This document shows positions 21,631 to 34,059 of a stretch of 64,000 nt of DNA, in pieces. The stretch comes from Manihot esculenta. Taxonomy: Eukaryota; Streptophyta; Magnoliopsida; Malpighiales; Euphorbiaceae. Position numbers and translations under genes: made by a program. The stretch spans positions 20,351,190 through 20,415,189 of the forward strand of contig NC_035170.2 in NCBI RefSeq assembly GCF_001659605.2, written 5' to 3'. The stretch's first letter is position 1. The number at the start of each line of letters is the position of its first letter. The notes under the pieces are model-generated. The model worked only from the letters and a program-made list of their open reading frames with translations. It was not told where the DNA came from and did no database searches.

Positions 21631-22974
21631 TCAAGAAGTCATCAATGTGGAAATAGTTTGGTGTGGAAATTTTGTATATGTCCATTCTCTTTTTACTCTT
21701 ATTAGTGTTGGAGTGTGACGTGATGTGACATGACACTAAATAGCAGATAAACAACATGAGAAATTATAGGGTTGAGGGCTGTGCTGTTGTTATTTCCACT
21801 TTTACTCGCAAATGTTCTGTTCGTTGTAATGCTTTTTTCAACAGATGTTGGGTTCAAAAGAAGTAGAGATTTTCCAAACAAAAAAGAGCTGTCGGCTTTC
21901 TTTTTCTTTTTTTTTTTTAATACCTATATTTTTAAATAAATAAATATTTTTTTCTGGGTTTGGGAAGAATTTCTGGATTTTGCGAGGAATTTACAAGTTT
22001 TAAATTTTAAAAAGTATACAAAAAACATTTTATTATTAAAAAATTAATATTTTGGGCGACTTCTATTCTATGGCTACTTTGTTCAAACTTTATTACGTGA
22101 ATTAATCATATTTCATAGAAATTTTATATTTTACTTTAATTGTTCAGTAAAATAAATCGATTTTTTTTTTATAATCAATCATATTAAAAAAGTATTTAAT
22201 ATTAATGAAGAATGAAAATATTTCTAAAAAATAAAAATAAAAATTTATAATATTTTCTATTGTAAATGACATAAATTTATATGCAATATCATACATTTTA
22301 TAAATAATTATTCTATTAAAATTATTAAATTAATAAAAATAATGACATGTCAAAGATATAAAAGATATTAAAATTTTAAAGTATAAAGATAATAATATCA
22401 TTTTATAAATAATAGAATAAAATAAAATATTATTTTTAATTAATAATAATGTTATTAATAATAATGTTTATTATATTAATTTGCATAAAAATATCAATTT
22501 TCATCAATTTAAGACATTTTCAACAAAATAATTACTTTACGTAAATATATTATAAGAAATATACAATTTCTATAAAGTTTAATTTATTTTTGTAAAAAAA
22601 ACTTTGTTTTAGCCAAAATAATCATAGAAATCCTAAAATTTTAATTTATTAAGACATTTATGTTTTAATTAAAAATTATGGATTTATACGATTAAAAATT
22701 AAAATAAATTTATTTCGCCCCGGTGAAAATTATAAAAGGGGGTTTAAACTTATTTCTGAAAATATTATCATATAAAATAAAAAAAGGGTCACGTTATTAG
22801 TAGAAAAATTATTCTCTTTCGCTAAATTATTTTCTATATATATAAGAGTATATAATCATTATTTAAGAAATGTTTTTAGCAAATAATAATTAATGTGTAC
22901 TATTTTCTATAAATAATATTCCTGATTAAATTTTAATTATGAAGAAAAAAATTAACAAACACTTATGCCATACA
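21631..22974. other. AT-rich spacer
   Basis: No coding frame or terminal repeat recognised. It ends in CACTT, the target duplication of Tat B. Confidence 0.6.
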
Positions 22975-22979
22975 CACTT

Positions 22980-23484
22980 TGATGACCGTTGGATTTCTCC
23001 ACCCTGATCTGGGGCCAAACCCATGATATCAACCCATTACCTAGAGGCCCTCAGGCCTCACTCATGGTTCAGGCCCAGCCCGTCAGCCCGCTCAGTCTTG
23101 GGACCAGGCTCTATTCCGATTCCCTAATCAGGCCGGCCCAACCTTTATGGCTCGGCGATCAGATCCTCTCTAGGCCCCGCTCTAATCCCACTTTTCAGCC
23201 TAGTCCAGAGGAAGAATGGCGACCAGCCCACTCGCCTGGTGGGACCACCCGTACGCGTGTCCGGGAGAATCAGGGGTCGTTGCGCATGGGGCAGCGATCT
23301 GATTTTCTCGTACGTCCATATCAACGTGAGAGGGACGGGTGGCCCAATGACACACATTCTGTTACACGTCACTAGCGGACAAAAGGAAACATATAAAAGG
23401 AGAAATATTCTCCTCTAGAAGGGGGCTTTTTTCCAGTTTTACAAAACCCTTGTAAAATCCTATTTTCTGGATCTCAGATCATCA
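22980..23484 (+). repeat. Tat B 5' LTR, 505 bp
   Basis: TGATGACCGTTGG to CAGATCATCA, directly followed by the PBS. TATAAAAG at 23393-23400. Confidence 0.93.
23391..23400 (+). promoter_or_regulatory. TATA box in Tat B LTR
   Basis: ATATAAAAGG, about 90 bp before the LTR end; the same box is conserved in the 3' LTR near 30305. Confidence 0.65.
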
Positions 23485-23485
23485 A

Positions 23486-23504
23486 TTGGCGCCGTCTGTG
23501 GGAA
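23486..23504 (+). other. primer binding site of Tat B
   Basis: TTGGCGCCGTCTGTGGGAA starts two bases after the LTR. This form is common in Tat-lineage and other gypsy elements. Confidence 0.8.
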
Positions 23505-23563
23505 ACGAATGAGATCTTTTCATCGCCGGAGTTCCACTCTTACAATACCCACTGAGATCCACC

Positions 23564-25258
23564 ATGGCTAACCATAATGAAAACAACATCGTTAACACTC
23601 CCAATGACCTGAGCTCTGCCCAAGAGGGGCAGCAGTTCTCTTTTTTCAGTCCCACAACACCAAACAACCAAACACCAATCCCTTTCAACCCCTCGCCAAG
23701 CTTGGCAGGGAACGCCTCCGCCGCTACCTTATCCAATCAGGACCTCCAAACCATGGCCCTCCAACTACAAAACACCACCCACTGGTTGGGGCAGATAATG
23801 CAGCAACGGGGCCTTAGCACCCCAGCAAACGTATTGCCAGTGGTAGAAGAGCCCCAGACCAATGGACCTCAACCTACCCACAACCATCCCCAAACAGTTA
23901 GTCGCGAAACCGGAGAAAGGGGGAGAAGAGCTGGGGAAGAGGAAGAACCGGAGGCCAGGGTTCATGGAAGCAGAGTGAGAGAGATGATTGAGAACGATGG
24001 GGCTGACAGTTATTCTGCCGAAACAACAAAGTGGACGAGAAGCGAAGTGAAATAGAAGGAATACCGTCTGGAGAGGACGCCCAGGCCGGAAGATGAGAGC
24101 GTAGACCAAAAGCTGCAAAAGATGAGAGAGCAGCTCTTGGTTGAGCTGGGAACGAAGAATCAGAACCAAACTCTCCTACCCATCTTTTCACCCTTCTCGA
24201 AGTGGGTGCAGCAGGAGACTGTTCCAAAGAAATTTATGATACCACCTATGGCCGTGTACGACGGAGCTGGGAACCCCCGGGAGCACGTCTTGAACTACAA
24301 GACCTTCATGGAGTTGCAGACTTTATCAGATGCCTTGATGTGCAAGGTATTCCCTACGACGCTCTCGGGGCCGGCACGGGCGTGATTCAACGGCCTTGAG
24401 GCCGGAAGTATTAGCAGCTTTGGAGATTTGCCTACTCGCTTCATTAGTCGGTTTATCGCCGGGGTGCTCGCAGATAGAAAGATGAGCTACCTGGAGACGA
24501 TCTGGCAGAAGAGAGATGAATCGCTCAGGGAGTACGTCGCTCGTTTCAATACGGAGGCCCTGCAGATTCCCGAGCTCGATGAGGGAAGAGCTGTAGAAGC
24601 CATGCAGAAGGGGACGACCTCGGCTGAGTTCTTTGGCTCATTAAGCAGGAAGCCTCCGACCTCACTAGCCGAGCTGATGAAGCAGGCTGAAAAGTACATA
24701 AGGCAGGATGATGCCTTGGTGACAAGCAGGTTTGCCAGAGGAGCGACAGATAGGGAGAAGACACCAGAGGGAGGGAGGCCGGAGAGGCATGAGAAAAAGT
24801 ATGGCAAGAGGCCTGAGCCTTACAGACAACCCTGGGAGCGAAGGGACCAAAGACCTCCCCCTCCTCGGGTCTCAAAACAGAGGTCACTCCCTCCGTGGGT
24901 TCCAGAGAAACCGACCTCTCTCAATGCCTCTAAGGCCGAAGTGCTCATGGCCATTCAGGAGAAGGAGTTCCTCCAATGGCCCCGGCCGATGAAAACGGAA
25001 GCAAACCAGCGAGATCCTGATAAATATTGTCAGTACCATCGCACGCACGACCATGACACCAATAACTGCTTCCAGTTGATTGCTAAAATTGAGAGGCTGA
25101 TAAAGAGGGGACACCTCAAGAACTTTATAAAGAAACGGGAAGAACAAAGGCCTCAGCCAAACCCAGTAGGGCAGACACTCAGGGGAGTGGGAGCAGGGCC
25201 AGTGAATGACGGGTCCAGGGGAACCATCAACATGATCGTTGGAGGAACAAAAGGTTGA
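23564..25258 (+). pseudogene. Tat B gag with two in-frame stops
   Basis: One frame of 565 codons starting MANHNENN. A low-complexity N-terminus is followed by the capsid-like retrotrans_gag domain: PPMAVYDGAGNPREHVLNYK, CKVFPTTLSGPARA, RFISRFIAGVLADRKMSYLE, IWQKRDESLREYVARFNTEA. A zinc-knuckle-like YCQYHRTHDHDTNNC follows, then the end at ...VGGTKG. TAG at 24053 and TGA at 24383 break it; the second falls where the family has Trp (ARA-W-FNGL), a TGG-to-TGA change. Gag would package element RNA. No pol follows in any frame, so the reading frame ends as a stand-alone gag. Confidence 0.9.
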
Positions 25259-25449
25259 ACAAGCTAGAGAGGTACTTTCCTTAAAAATATTTGTGAAAAG
25301 AAATGCTTGTACTATGAAAACATGAAATAACACCATCTTATAATAATGCAATGATTGCCTCTATTATTGTGAGTATCAACTTTCTCAGGAAAAGAAAAGA
25401 ACAGATGTCAGAAGACCTCCTTGAGACATAGAGACCTTCTGGAGGTAGA

Positions 25450-25697
25450 AGACCAGGATCTCGTCAGATCTCCTGGAGCAAAAATGGCCAGGATCCCGTC
25501 AGATCTCCTGGAGCAAAAACGGCTAGGATCCCGTCAGATCTCCTGGAGCAAAAAATGGCCAGGATCCCGTCAGATCTCCTGGAGCAAAAAACGGCCAGGA
25601 TCCTGTCAGATCTCCTGGAGCAAAAAACGGATCCTCCGTCAGATCTCCTGGAGCAAAAACGGCCAGGATCCTGTAAGATCTCCTGGAGCAAAAACAC
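25450..25697 (+). repeat. seven ~37-bp tandem units downstream of gag
   Basis: Each unit contains (T)CAGATCTCCTGGAGCAAAAA followed by a variable (T/C)GGCCAGGATCC-like segment; one unit is shortened. The last unit reads TAAGATCT. The unit contains AGATCT and CTCCTGGAG palindromes. Tandem repeats between coding parts and the 3' region are frequent in Tat elements. Confidence 0.92.
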
Positions 25698-25699
25698 AG

Positions 25700-26700
25700 C
25701 TCATATAAGGATGAATAAGAAAGTAAGAAAGTAAGAATTGACTTCACAGTGAGGAAAACGAAATTCTGAACTCCTGAGCCCGTCACAAAGATAGCACAAA
25801 AGTCTAAGCAAAGAACAAAAATCCGAGCTCCTTAATCCGCTGAACAGACGGACTCACGATAAAAGTAAGAGACCCCGCCCGGAGCTCGGATCAGCGCAAA
25901 AAAAAAAAAAAAGCGTATAGCCCAGACCGCCCTAACTAACACAGGGTCACTTCAAGAACAGATATCCGAGCTCATAAGAAAGAGATAAAATCGTTTGACC
26001 TGAAGCCGCGCCGTTACAAATACAGTCTAGGGATTTACCCCCTCACCACACATGTAATAAATGCTGAGGAGGTAAAGGGAGCAACTCGAGGAGAAATCCA
26101 AGGGCATAAGCAGATGAGACCCCAGCTTCAGCTCTTATCAAGTTAGAACTAAAAGCAAAAAGGCCAGCCCTGCTCATCACCTCTAAAGGTACATGATCTA
26201 ACTTATTATTATTAAACAAAGGCTATGTAATCGAGTTCATAGTAACGGAGTAATAAGAGAAAAACGAGGATGTCCTTACAAGAATCATTAAAATTCGTAG
26301 GTTAAGAGTTTAGCCCACTGTTGAAAACAGAGCTAATGGGTACGGTTAGTCCAGCTCAGAAAGAGCTTACAGAACACCTTAGTAAAATAGATAAGTTTAT
26401 AAGTCAGAGACTAAGTCTCTTGCTAAATTTTCAGCCCTGATTAACTGAGGGGCAAGAAATGAAAGACAATGTAGTCAATTCCTTACAAGATTTATCAAAC
26501 ACCTCCTAAATGTTTTGTTCACCAATCTTAAAAAAACAAAATTAAACAAATTAGACTGATTAGACAGAATAAGTAGCCCGATGAGGAGGCAAGAACAGCT
26601 CAAGTATGAATAAAGCCAGAAGAAATAAATAACAATTAGAATAACTAAAAACACCAACACAAAAATTAAAAATTTCATTAAAAGGAAAAAGTAATTACAG
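25700..26700. other. Tat B noncoding middle with a second PPT-like segment
   Basis: No coding frame. It includes a poly-A run near 25900 and, at 26031-26085, a segment resembling the sequence just before the 3' LTR (29841-29893): GGATTTACCCCCTCA, ATAA, TGA(C/G)GAG, AGGTAA(A)GGG(A/G)GCAA in the same order. It also serves as the 3' flank of the antisense gene. This is where pol would lie in an autonomous Tat element. Confidence 0.65.
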
Positions 26701-26713
26701 CCTGTTTTACAGT

Positions 26714-29647
26714 CTACTCTACTGAAGGAAAAATAGTCCTTAAAGGACTTACATGTGTAGGGGCATTAATATCTACATTACTTTCTATACTACCTACATT
26801 TACATTATTTACATTACTGTCTGTGGAAGGCCCAGCACCTTCTGGCTCGGACCCCCCAATGCCCACAAAAGGCATGACCTCCAGCTCCCGAGACCCAGCA
26901 TCTCCATCTCCCAGCTCGGCACCTGCCTCAGAAGGCCCAGCTGCAGTACGAGGAGCCCCTTTGGGCAAAGGTCTGTCATCCTCCCCATAAAGCACCGCCT
27001 CGCCATCAGAATCTTCCTCTGCAGCTCGGAGTTCAGCCAATGGGGTAGAGGGAGCATATCTGGTTGTCCTTAGGCCCCGATTGTACCCAGAGACGAACAT
27101 GCGAAAGCCCTTATTCCATACGGCAGTCTTCATCTCATCAGAGCCATGAAATTCCGCAAGTCGCCTCTCACAGGCCTCAGCTATCTTGGCTTTAAAATCA
27201 GAAGAACTTGTATAGTCCTGGAGGTGAGCTTCACAGGCCTGCTGGATCTCCATCTTCAGCTCAGGGGACTCCTTATACTCCCTTAGACACTTCTCAACTT
27301 CCAGCTGGACCCTGTCCTCAGCCAATTTGACCTCTTCAAGCAGAGCTGAGCACCTCGTCTCCAAGGATTTGACTTGTTGGCAGAGTTGCTGATTCTGAAG
27401 TTTAGACTCCTCTGCCGCCAAAGTCAAGCCCTTAACACTATCAGCTTGCTTGCTCAGCTTCTGCTTCAGGACCACAACCCGAGCTACGGCTTCACTCTTT
27501 TGAGCCAAAACGGCATCAAATTTTACCTTCAGCTGCTCGTACTGGCGTTGGACCTCCTCCTTCTGGCTCACGGCCTCGTCCCTCTCACGTAGAGCATCCA
27601 CTGCGGAGGACAGCTGCTTCAGAACTTCCTCACAATGGACCTCTGCTGCAGCTACCCTCTCATCAGACTCTTTATGAACCCTTCGGGCGTGAGATAACTC
27701 CGCCTCTAGGGACTTGGCGTGCTCATAGGCTGCGGCCAGGTTATCCCGGGCATCACTGGTGGCCGACAGATTTTCCTCTAAGCAGGCCTCCTCAACCCGG
27801 CGATCCACAGACTCCCGGAGAGAGTGGTCACGAGCGTCCACCTCCATGAAGAGGCCCATCACCTAGCACAAAAAGAAAAAGCTGTCATAACAAAGAAACA
27901 AAGAAAATTAGAATACGAGCAGAAACCAGAATGAATGACTTACCATCAAGAGCATCTCCTTGATCGTGTCTCCCAGCTCCCCCCGAGGTCAAGACCGAAA
28001 CGCTGCCTGCTCCCTAGTAGAACTAGCTAGAAGACCAGTGAGAGCAAGCAAGCGTGGGTCTGAAGCCTCTGTGACGCCACCAAACATTCGCGTCTTGATA
28101 ATTTCAGCGACAATACTTGCGGGAGACTGGTGGGTGATGTCCTATGCGTTCAAAATGTCGTTGTCAGGAGCAAACAACAGGGGTGTCACAGGAACATCCT
28201 TCTCCTTCTCAAGAGGAGGGAGAGCTGGAGCTGATCCCTTGGAAGCCCTGGATTTCTTCCGAGCAGGAGCTGGGACCGACACTTCGGAGAGGGCAGGACG
28301 TTTGTCCCCGGCCTTCTCTGTGATACCTCCATCACTAGCAAGGCCAGATCCCACCTCATCAGGAGCAGGGGCATCTCCAGTAGGGGCCTCCTGAACATCT
28401 TCGTCTATAAGAATGACCTCTTTTCTTTTTCCTGGAGCTTCCTCTTCAATAATGGAGACCCCAAGTCCCACAGCAGAAGCATCCACAGGAGGAAGGATAG
28501 GGTCCGTCTTCCCAGCCCGGTTTCTTCACCCACTTCAGAAATAACTCCTGGAGCCTCTTCTATCCTCTCAGTAGAAGAGTGTCTAGGCCGGGGGGCTTGA
28601 GAAGACTGATGGGCCGAGCTCGATCTGCTGCGGCTAGAGGGCCGAGATGACTTGCTACGTCGGGAACTCGGTTTAGGAGCCTGAGAAGATGCTAGGGGAG
28701 GAAGAGGTTGAGTAACCGACCTGGAAGAAATAACCTCGGCTACCCTTTGCGTAGCCTCCTTCACAGATTGCCCAGCCAAGAGAGCATCCAGAGCTGCGTC
28801 CATACTCTCCCGGGACAATATAAGGTTCTTCGGAGGCTTGATCTGGTCCATCTTCACTTCGAAAGCTGCAAAAGTCCACAATCAACACAAAGTAAGGTAA
28901 CAAGCCACACAGATTACAAAGGCACAACGACACAGCTAAGTGGAATAAAGTACCCGCGTCTCTAATATCACGAAGATTAGACACAAACATACACTTCTCG
29001 ACATCATACTTCTTTTTAACAGAAGTCAGTCGAATATACCCGACCTGCTCAGTCAGGCTCAGCTGGGGCAGGTCATTACAGTTCAGTGAGACATCCTCCC
29101 AGGAGAGTTCTAGGTCCCAGATGAGCCCGGACTCCTTCTTGAGCTCCACTACTGCAAAGCCCTCCATCCAGCCCTTTATTGAGTCTTTATGACCTGAAAA
29201 GATCGAAAGCCCTCCCCGAGGGAAAAAATAATAAAAACCCTGGACTACTCTGACTAATCGAAAGAAAGAAACAAATAAATGCACCGTGGGTGTGAACCCC
29301 CAGCTCAGACATACAGATTCGAAGGAGGACATAAACAGAATGGAATTAGGAACTAGCATCCGAGGAGTTATCCTGAAGTACCGGAAGACCTCGGTAAAGA
29401 AAGGAGAAAAGGGAAAGGTTAAACCAAACTCTCTCTGTTTAGCGAAAAAGACCAGGCTAAGATCCTTTTGGGGATCGATTAGGTCGGAGGGAGGAGGATC
29501 AGGAAGAACAATCCTCTCATTCGGGTAGGGGGCCCGGATACGAAAGAGGGGGGTATTTAGATACTCCCTAGAGAAGAAATTTTTTAGGGCAGACGGAGTG
29601 ACATTAGACTCTACTCTAAGAACGTCGAGAAGTTTTGGGCTATCCAT
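26714..29647 (-). pseudogene. Tat B antisense gene (aORF), three exons, degenerate
   Basis: Minus-strand exons can be traced as 29647-28954, 28865-27944 and 27862-26714, with introns 28953-28866 (88 bp, GTACTT...TTGCAG) and 27943-27863 (81 bp, GTAAGT...GTGCTAG). Exon 1 (MDSPKLLDVLR...) has the hydrophobic 'putative gypsy type transposon' domain (PF04195-like; FPFSPFFTEVFRYFRITPRM, KDSIKGWMEGFAVVEL). Exon 2 is Ser/Pro/Arg-rich (SSRRSKSSRPSSRSRSSSAH) with basic clusters. Exon 3 is a long coiled coil (YEHAKSLEAELSHARRVHKE) ending in an acidic/Gly tail. Exon 2 carries a one-base frameshift near 28510 and two stops near 28140 and 27990. Antisense ORFs are known in Tat-lineage elements; their function is unknown. 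The exon model is my inference from splice consensus and frame continuity. Confidence 0.8.
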
Positions 29648-29877
29648 GGAAGGACAAAGAGAAGAGCGTATCTTGAAAGTAGTTGGGGCAAAAAGACGAT
29701 ACAGGAAAATCGCGCAGAAGATAGAAGAGAGCAAAGGTTTCGAGAAGACAGAGAGAATTTGAAATTTGAAACAGTGATGAGGCGAAGAGATGTTCTGAGT
29801 AGACCTGTCCTTTAGGCTGCGCGGTCATTATTACTCTCGGTATTTACCCCCTCATCAGTCAGACAATAACTGACGAG

Positions 29878-29893
29878 AAGGTAAGGGGGCAAT
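29878..29893 (+). other. polypurine tract of Tat B
   Basis: AAGGTAAGGGGGCAAT immediately before the 3' LTR start TGATGACC at 29894. Confidence 0.8.
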
Positions 29894-30393
29894 TGATGAC
29901 CGCTGGATTTCTCCACCCCGGTCTGGGGCCAAGCCCATGATATCAACCCATTACCTAGAGACCCTCAGGCCTCCCTCATGATCCAGGCCCAGCCTGTCAG
30001 CCCGCTCAGTCTTGGGACCAGGCTCTATTCCGATTCCCTAATCAGGCCAGCCCAACCTTTATGACTCGGCGATCATATCCTCTCTAGGCCCTGCTCTAAT
30101 CCCACTTTTCAGCCTAGCCCAGAGGAAGAATGGCGACCAGCCCACTCGCCTAGTGGGACCACCCGTACGCGCGTCCGGGAGAATCAGGGGCCATTGCGCA
30201 TGGGGCAGCGATCTGATTTTCTCGTACGTCCATATCAACGTGAGAGGGACGGGTGGCCCAATGAGACACTTTCTGTTACACGTCATTAGCGGACAAAAGG
30301 AAACATATAAAAGGAGAAATATTCTCCTATGGGACTTTTTTCCAGTTTTACAAAACCCTTGTAAAACTCTATTTTCTGAATCTCAGATTATCA
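29894..30393 (+). repeat. Tat B 3' LTR, 500 bp
   Basis: TGATGACCGCTGG to CAGATTATCA. It aligns with 22980-23484 with about 25 substitutions and one small indel near 30330. Confidence 0.93.
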
Positions 30394-30398
30394 CACTT

Positions 30399-33300
30399 AA
30401 TCTAAAATTTAAAATGTGAGATTAGCCTATAACAAAATTAATAAATTAATTAATAATTTAATTAGTATAGTGCACAGTTGCTAAAAGTTTTGATAGGCAC
30501 TTTTTTACTTCAAATTTATTCTATTTTTATAATTGATATAGAACTAATTTTAAATATTTAATTTTATTGAGTATGAAATTTTATAAACAAATTAATAAAA
30601 TTAGTTGTTAAAACTAAATTTTTATAATTCAATTAAAAGTAAAAATTATTATCCAAAAATTAGGTATGCATAGTTAATAGTCTGAATTATGTTATAAAAA
30701 TAGCTTGTTTAATTAAATTATGAGAAAGAAAAAATAAAAAGTTTTAAAATTTTTTCAGTGTTTATATTATATAAAATTTTAATTTACATATGGAATATTT
30801 TAGAAAAATATTTTAAAAAAATTTAAATTAAAAAAATTATATTATAAATAAAAAATTTAACATTTGACATTTAAACACGTAACCGTAATTATTCTAAGAG
30901 ATTACGTATCAACATAAGAAATATAAACTAATTAAATTTTAACTCAACGATAATAAAATTGTTTTTTAAAATAATAGCATTTTGATGTTAAATTCCAGTA
31001 TAAATTAATTATAAAATAAAATTTCATTTTTTTAATTAGTCAATTTTCTAAGATTATTATTATTATTATTAATGGCCTTCTTGCAATACACCTAGCCACA
31101 AGTGGCTCTGGGCAGGAGGCCAGAATCCGTAGCTTTGAAAAGTCAATGGTTCTGAAATGAGATTATAGGGCCCAGTTTAGTCAACGCTGGTGGGACTCTT
31201 CCGGTTCCGGATTCTTTCTAATTTTGAATTAGATGAGAAAAAATAAGAAAGAAAAATACTAGAAATGTAAATTAATTAATCTTAAAATTTTATTTTTATT
31301 TACAATTAAAATAAATAATTACAAAGGTAAATTTTTTAAATTTTATCTATTTTTCGCTTCTTCTCTAAATTAAAAAAAAAATTATTGTAATTTATAATTT
31401 GTTATTTTCACCCTTTTTCTCCTCTTATGATTTCAATTATATTTTCTAATTATATTTTCTTACTATAGACGCTAGTGGAGGTTTTTTTTTTTTTAATGGA
31501 AATTGAAGTATTGAATCTAAAACTTTTTAGAAAATATTAAATTTTGTTTGTTTAATTTTCAACATTCTCATGATTTCCTGAAAGGTCGGATGGCTTTTTT
31601 CACTTAATGCAGGAAAAAGTAAATTATTTACTCTGACTCAGTTAAATTATTTTTTGAAAAGTTCATTTTTCAAAAAGTAATTTTTTTCAAATCAAACGAG
31701 GTTTAAAATATAAGAAATTTGATTTTTAATGATATTAATAATTTAATTTAGGGATACTAAGTAAATATTTTTTATTATTTTCTTAAGCGCTGGTCCCCAA
31801 TATGTTTTAGGACACATTATTTTTCAATTGAAAATGTTAATTTGCAAGCGCTTGCATATGAGCGTTACCAAACGAGCGACACACAGGCTCTTTAATTATA
31901 CCGATGCATAGCATTGATGTACTAAATAACCTCAAAGTACCAATGATTTTTTACAATTATCACGATTATAAAATAAACAATGCATCTTAACATATGCATC
32001 CGCAATTAGCTACACTATGAATGAGTAGTGTCCTAAATATAGTAACAACACTTTATCTTTAACAGTTCCAATACACAACACTTTATTTCAACATGTTTTA
32101 TTTCTCAATTATTGTTTGTAAAAAATAATTTGTTGTGGTTAAGATATGTGAGATAAATAAATGATTGATGCATTGATAGAAATAGTCCCACTATTTATTT
32201 TAAAATTTTAAATAATATTTGGATAAAACCTGAAATAAAAAATTATTCTGATTTATTAATTATTTATTTTCATATATATGAAAATTTAAATTATAAATCT
32301 TGGAAGTACCTGCAAAACAACTTTCTCCTCTCGCAAAAAAAAAATATTATAAAAGAAAAAATAAAAAATTAAGGATACATAATTAGTAAAAAATTTTAAA
32401 TTAAATTTTAAATTTTATATAGTATAATTTTTATAATAATATTGGTTTTGCAGGTAGAAGAGGCCGTAAAAATCATGAATATTTTTAATTATTCGAAGCA
32501 AAGAAGACGAAAAATATTCATTTTCGCTAGACATTCAAATGAAGGACACAGAGTTGGAAGATGCAAGGAGAGAAAAGTAAGAAAATTTCAATGTATTATT
32601 TAGTTAAAAAATTAAAATTTATTATATAATATCTTATTGTTGTGGTTTATATTGTACACTTTTTATAATTAATATAGAAATTTTAATTATTTAAATTATT
32701 TTACAACGTTGGTGAACCGTTGAAACTATGTTTCTAATGGAAGTTAATACAAATTATATGTAACTAAATATTAATTTTATAAGTAAATAATAATTTTTTG
32801 TTTCGTAATTGAAATTTTTTTTTTTGAAATGGGAAAATAAATTTTTAATAAGTTAACAAAATTTATTTAATTTGTAGTTATTTATTAAAATAGGTGGTAA
32901 ACTGATTTTCATTTAAAATTTGAGGTATAAATTAATAAGTTAATGAATTATTGGCATCCATTTTTTTCATATTAAAAATAAAGTAAAATAAAAATATAAT
33001 GTAGATAAAATATTTTATATTTTTTTTATAATAATTAAAAATAACATTAGAAGTTTCAAAAATTTATTTTGATTTACTTATTACATAATTATCTTACAAC
33101 TCTCTCCTCTACTCACCAACTCACATGATAAGGTTAGGTATTTTTTTTATATAAATTCTATTAGATTATATTTACTTGTAATTTGTTTATTAATTTTTTA
33201 TGTTTTTACTTTAAAAATTAAAGTCATTAAATTATTTATATAAAATATTTTATACAACCTTTAAGCAACGAAACTGTGATCAAATAATAAGTCAATATTT

Positions 33301-34055
33301 TGTGAAAAAAGATATTTTTAAAACAAATAAAAACATTAGGTAGTAAAAAATATTTTTTTCTCACAAAAAATATAATAATTTTATTTTGAAAATTTTTCAA
33401 GTAAAGATATTTGATTATTTTAATTAACGTTCAATATCATTAATTTTTTTTATTTCGTAATTAATAAATAAGTATAATAATAAAAATGTATTTATTTAGT
33501 AGATAATTTTTTGTATGTAAAGATTTATTTTTTTAAGAGATCTAATAATAGAATTATCAAAATTATCAATTTATGAACAAAAGTAATCGATTTATAATAA
33601 CAAATCATTTAATAAGAGATTTTTTTTCTATCTATAAGCTTTTATATATAAGTGAAAAAGGAAGAATAAGAATAGAATTGTCAAAATTATCTATAGCGTT
33701 CATTTAAAGATTGCATATTATTTACTATTTTAAATAATTAAAAAATAATATAATATAATAATTAATTTTTTAAAAAATATATATAATTCAATAACTTATT
33801 ATTTAAACATATAATATAATTGATTAAATTAATTTATTATTTTCACTATTTCAATGTAAATTCTTTTATACGAACTTGTTTGTAAAATTTAATAGTCTGA
33901 ATATTTACTACTATTATCATTTATCTTTAATTTTAAAAACACAATATCTTATTATATATATGCTATATTTCATGATAATTTTTAAAATTTATAATATTTC
34001 ATTTTTAATTTATTTATATTGATAAATTAGTTGTGTATATTATATTTGATATTTA
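30399..34055. other. AT-rich noncoding region
   Basis: About 3.6 kb without a recognisable gene. A slightly GC-richer stretch at 31065-31215 and a palindrome-like CAAGCGCTTG near 31843-31852 followed by GCGTTACCAAACGAGC could be worn transposon ends, but I find no matching partner. The rest is poly-A/T-rich. Confidence 0.55.
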
Positions 34056-34059
34056 TATA

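Larger units (their letters stand above)
22980..30393 (+). mobile_element. pol-less Tat/Retand-type gypsy element (Tat B) with antisense gene
   Basis: A complete insertion of 7414 bp with LTRs at 22980-23484 and 29894-30393, flanked by the perfect TSD CACTT (22975-22979 and 30394-30398). PBS (TTGGCGCCGTCTG) and PPT are present. A hand alignment finds about 25 LTR differences (~5%). Inside are a plus-strand gag (23564-25258), a 37-bp tandem repeat, ~1 kb of noncoding DNA, and a minus-strand three-exon gene (29647-26714). No protease, RT, RNase H or integrase sequence exists anywhere. It resembles the TR-GAG class of nonautonomous elements and would have depended on an autonomous relative. Confidence 0.92.

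Noticed and set aside
23145..23375. Frames on both strands in the Tat B LTR
   Set aside because: They lie inside an LTR and recur at 30059-30286 because the LTRs are copies; no protein family.
25450..25697. Regular short repeats resembling a CRISPR array
   Set aside because: Spacers are not unique, units are contiguous and the context is a plant LTR element.
31785..31900. GCGTTACCAAACGAGC as a transposon end
   Set aside because: Looks like a hAT/MITE-type terminus, but no inverted partner was found nearby.
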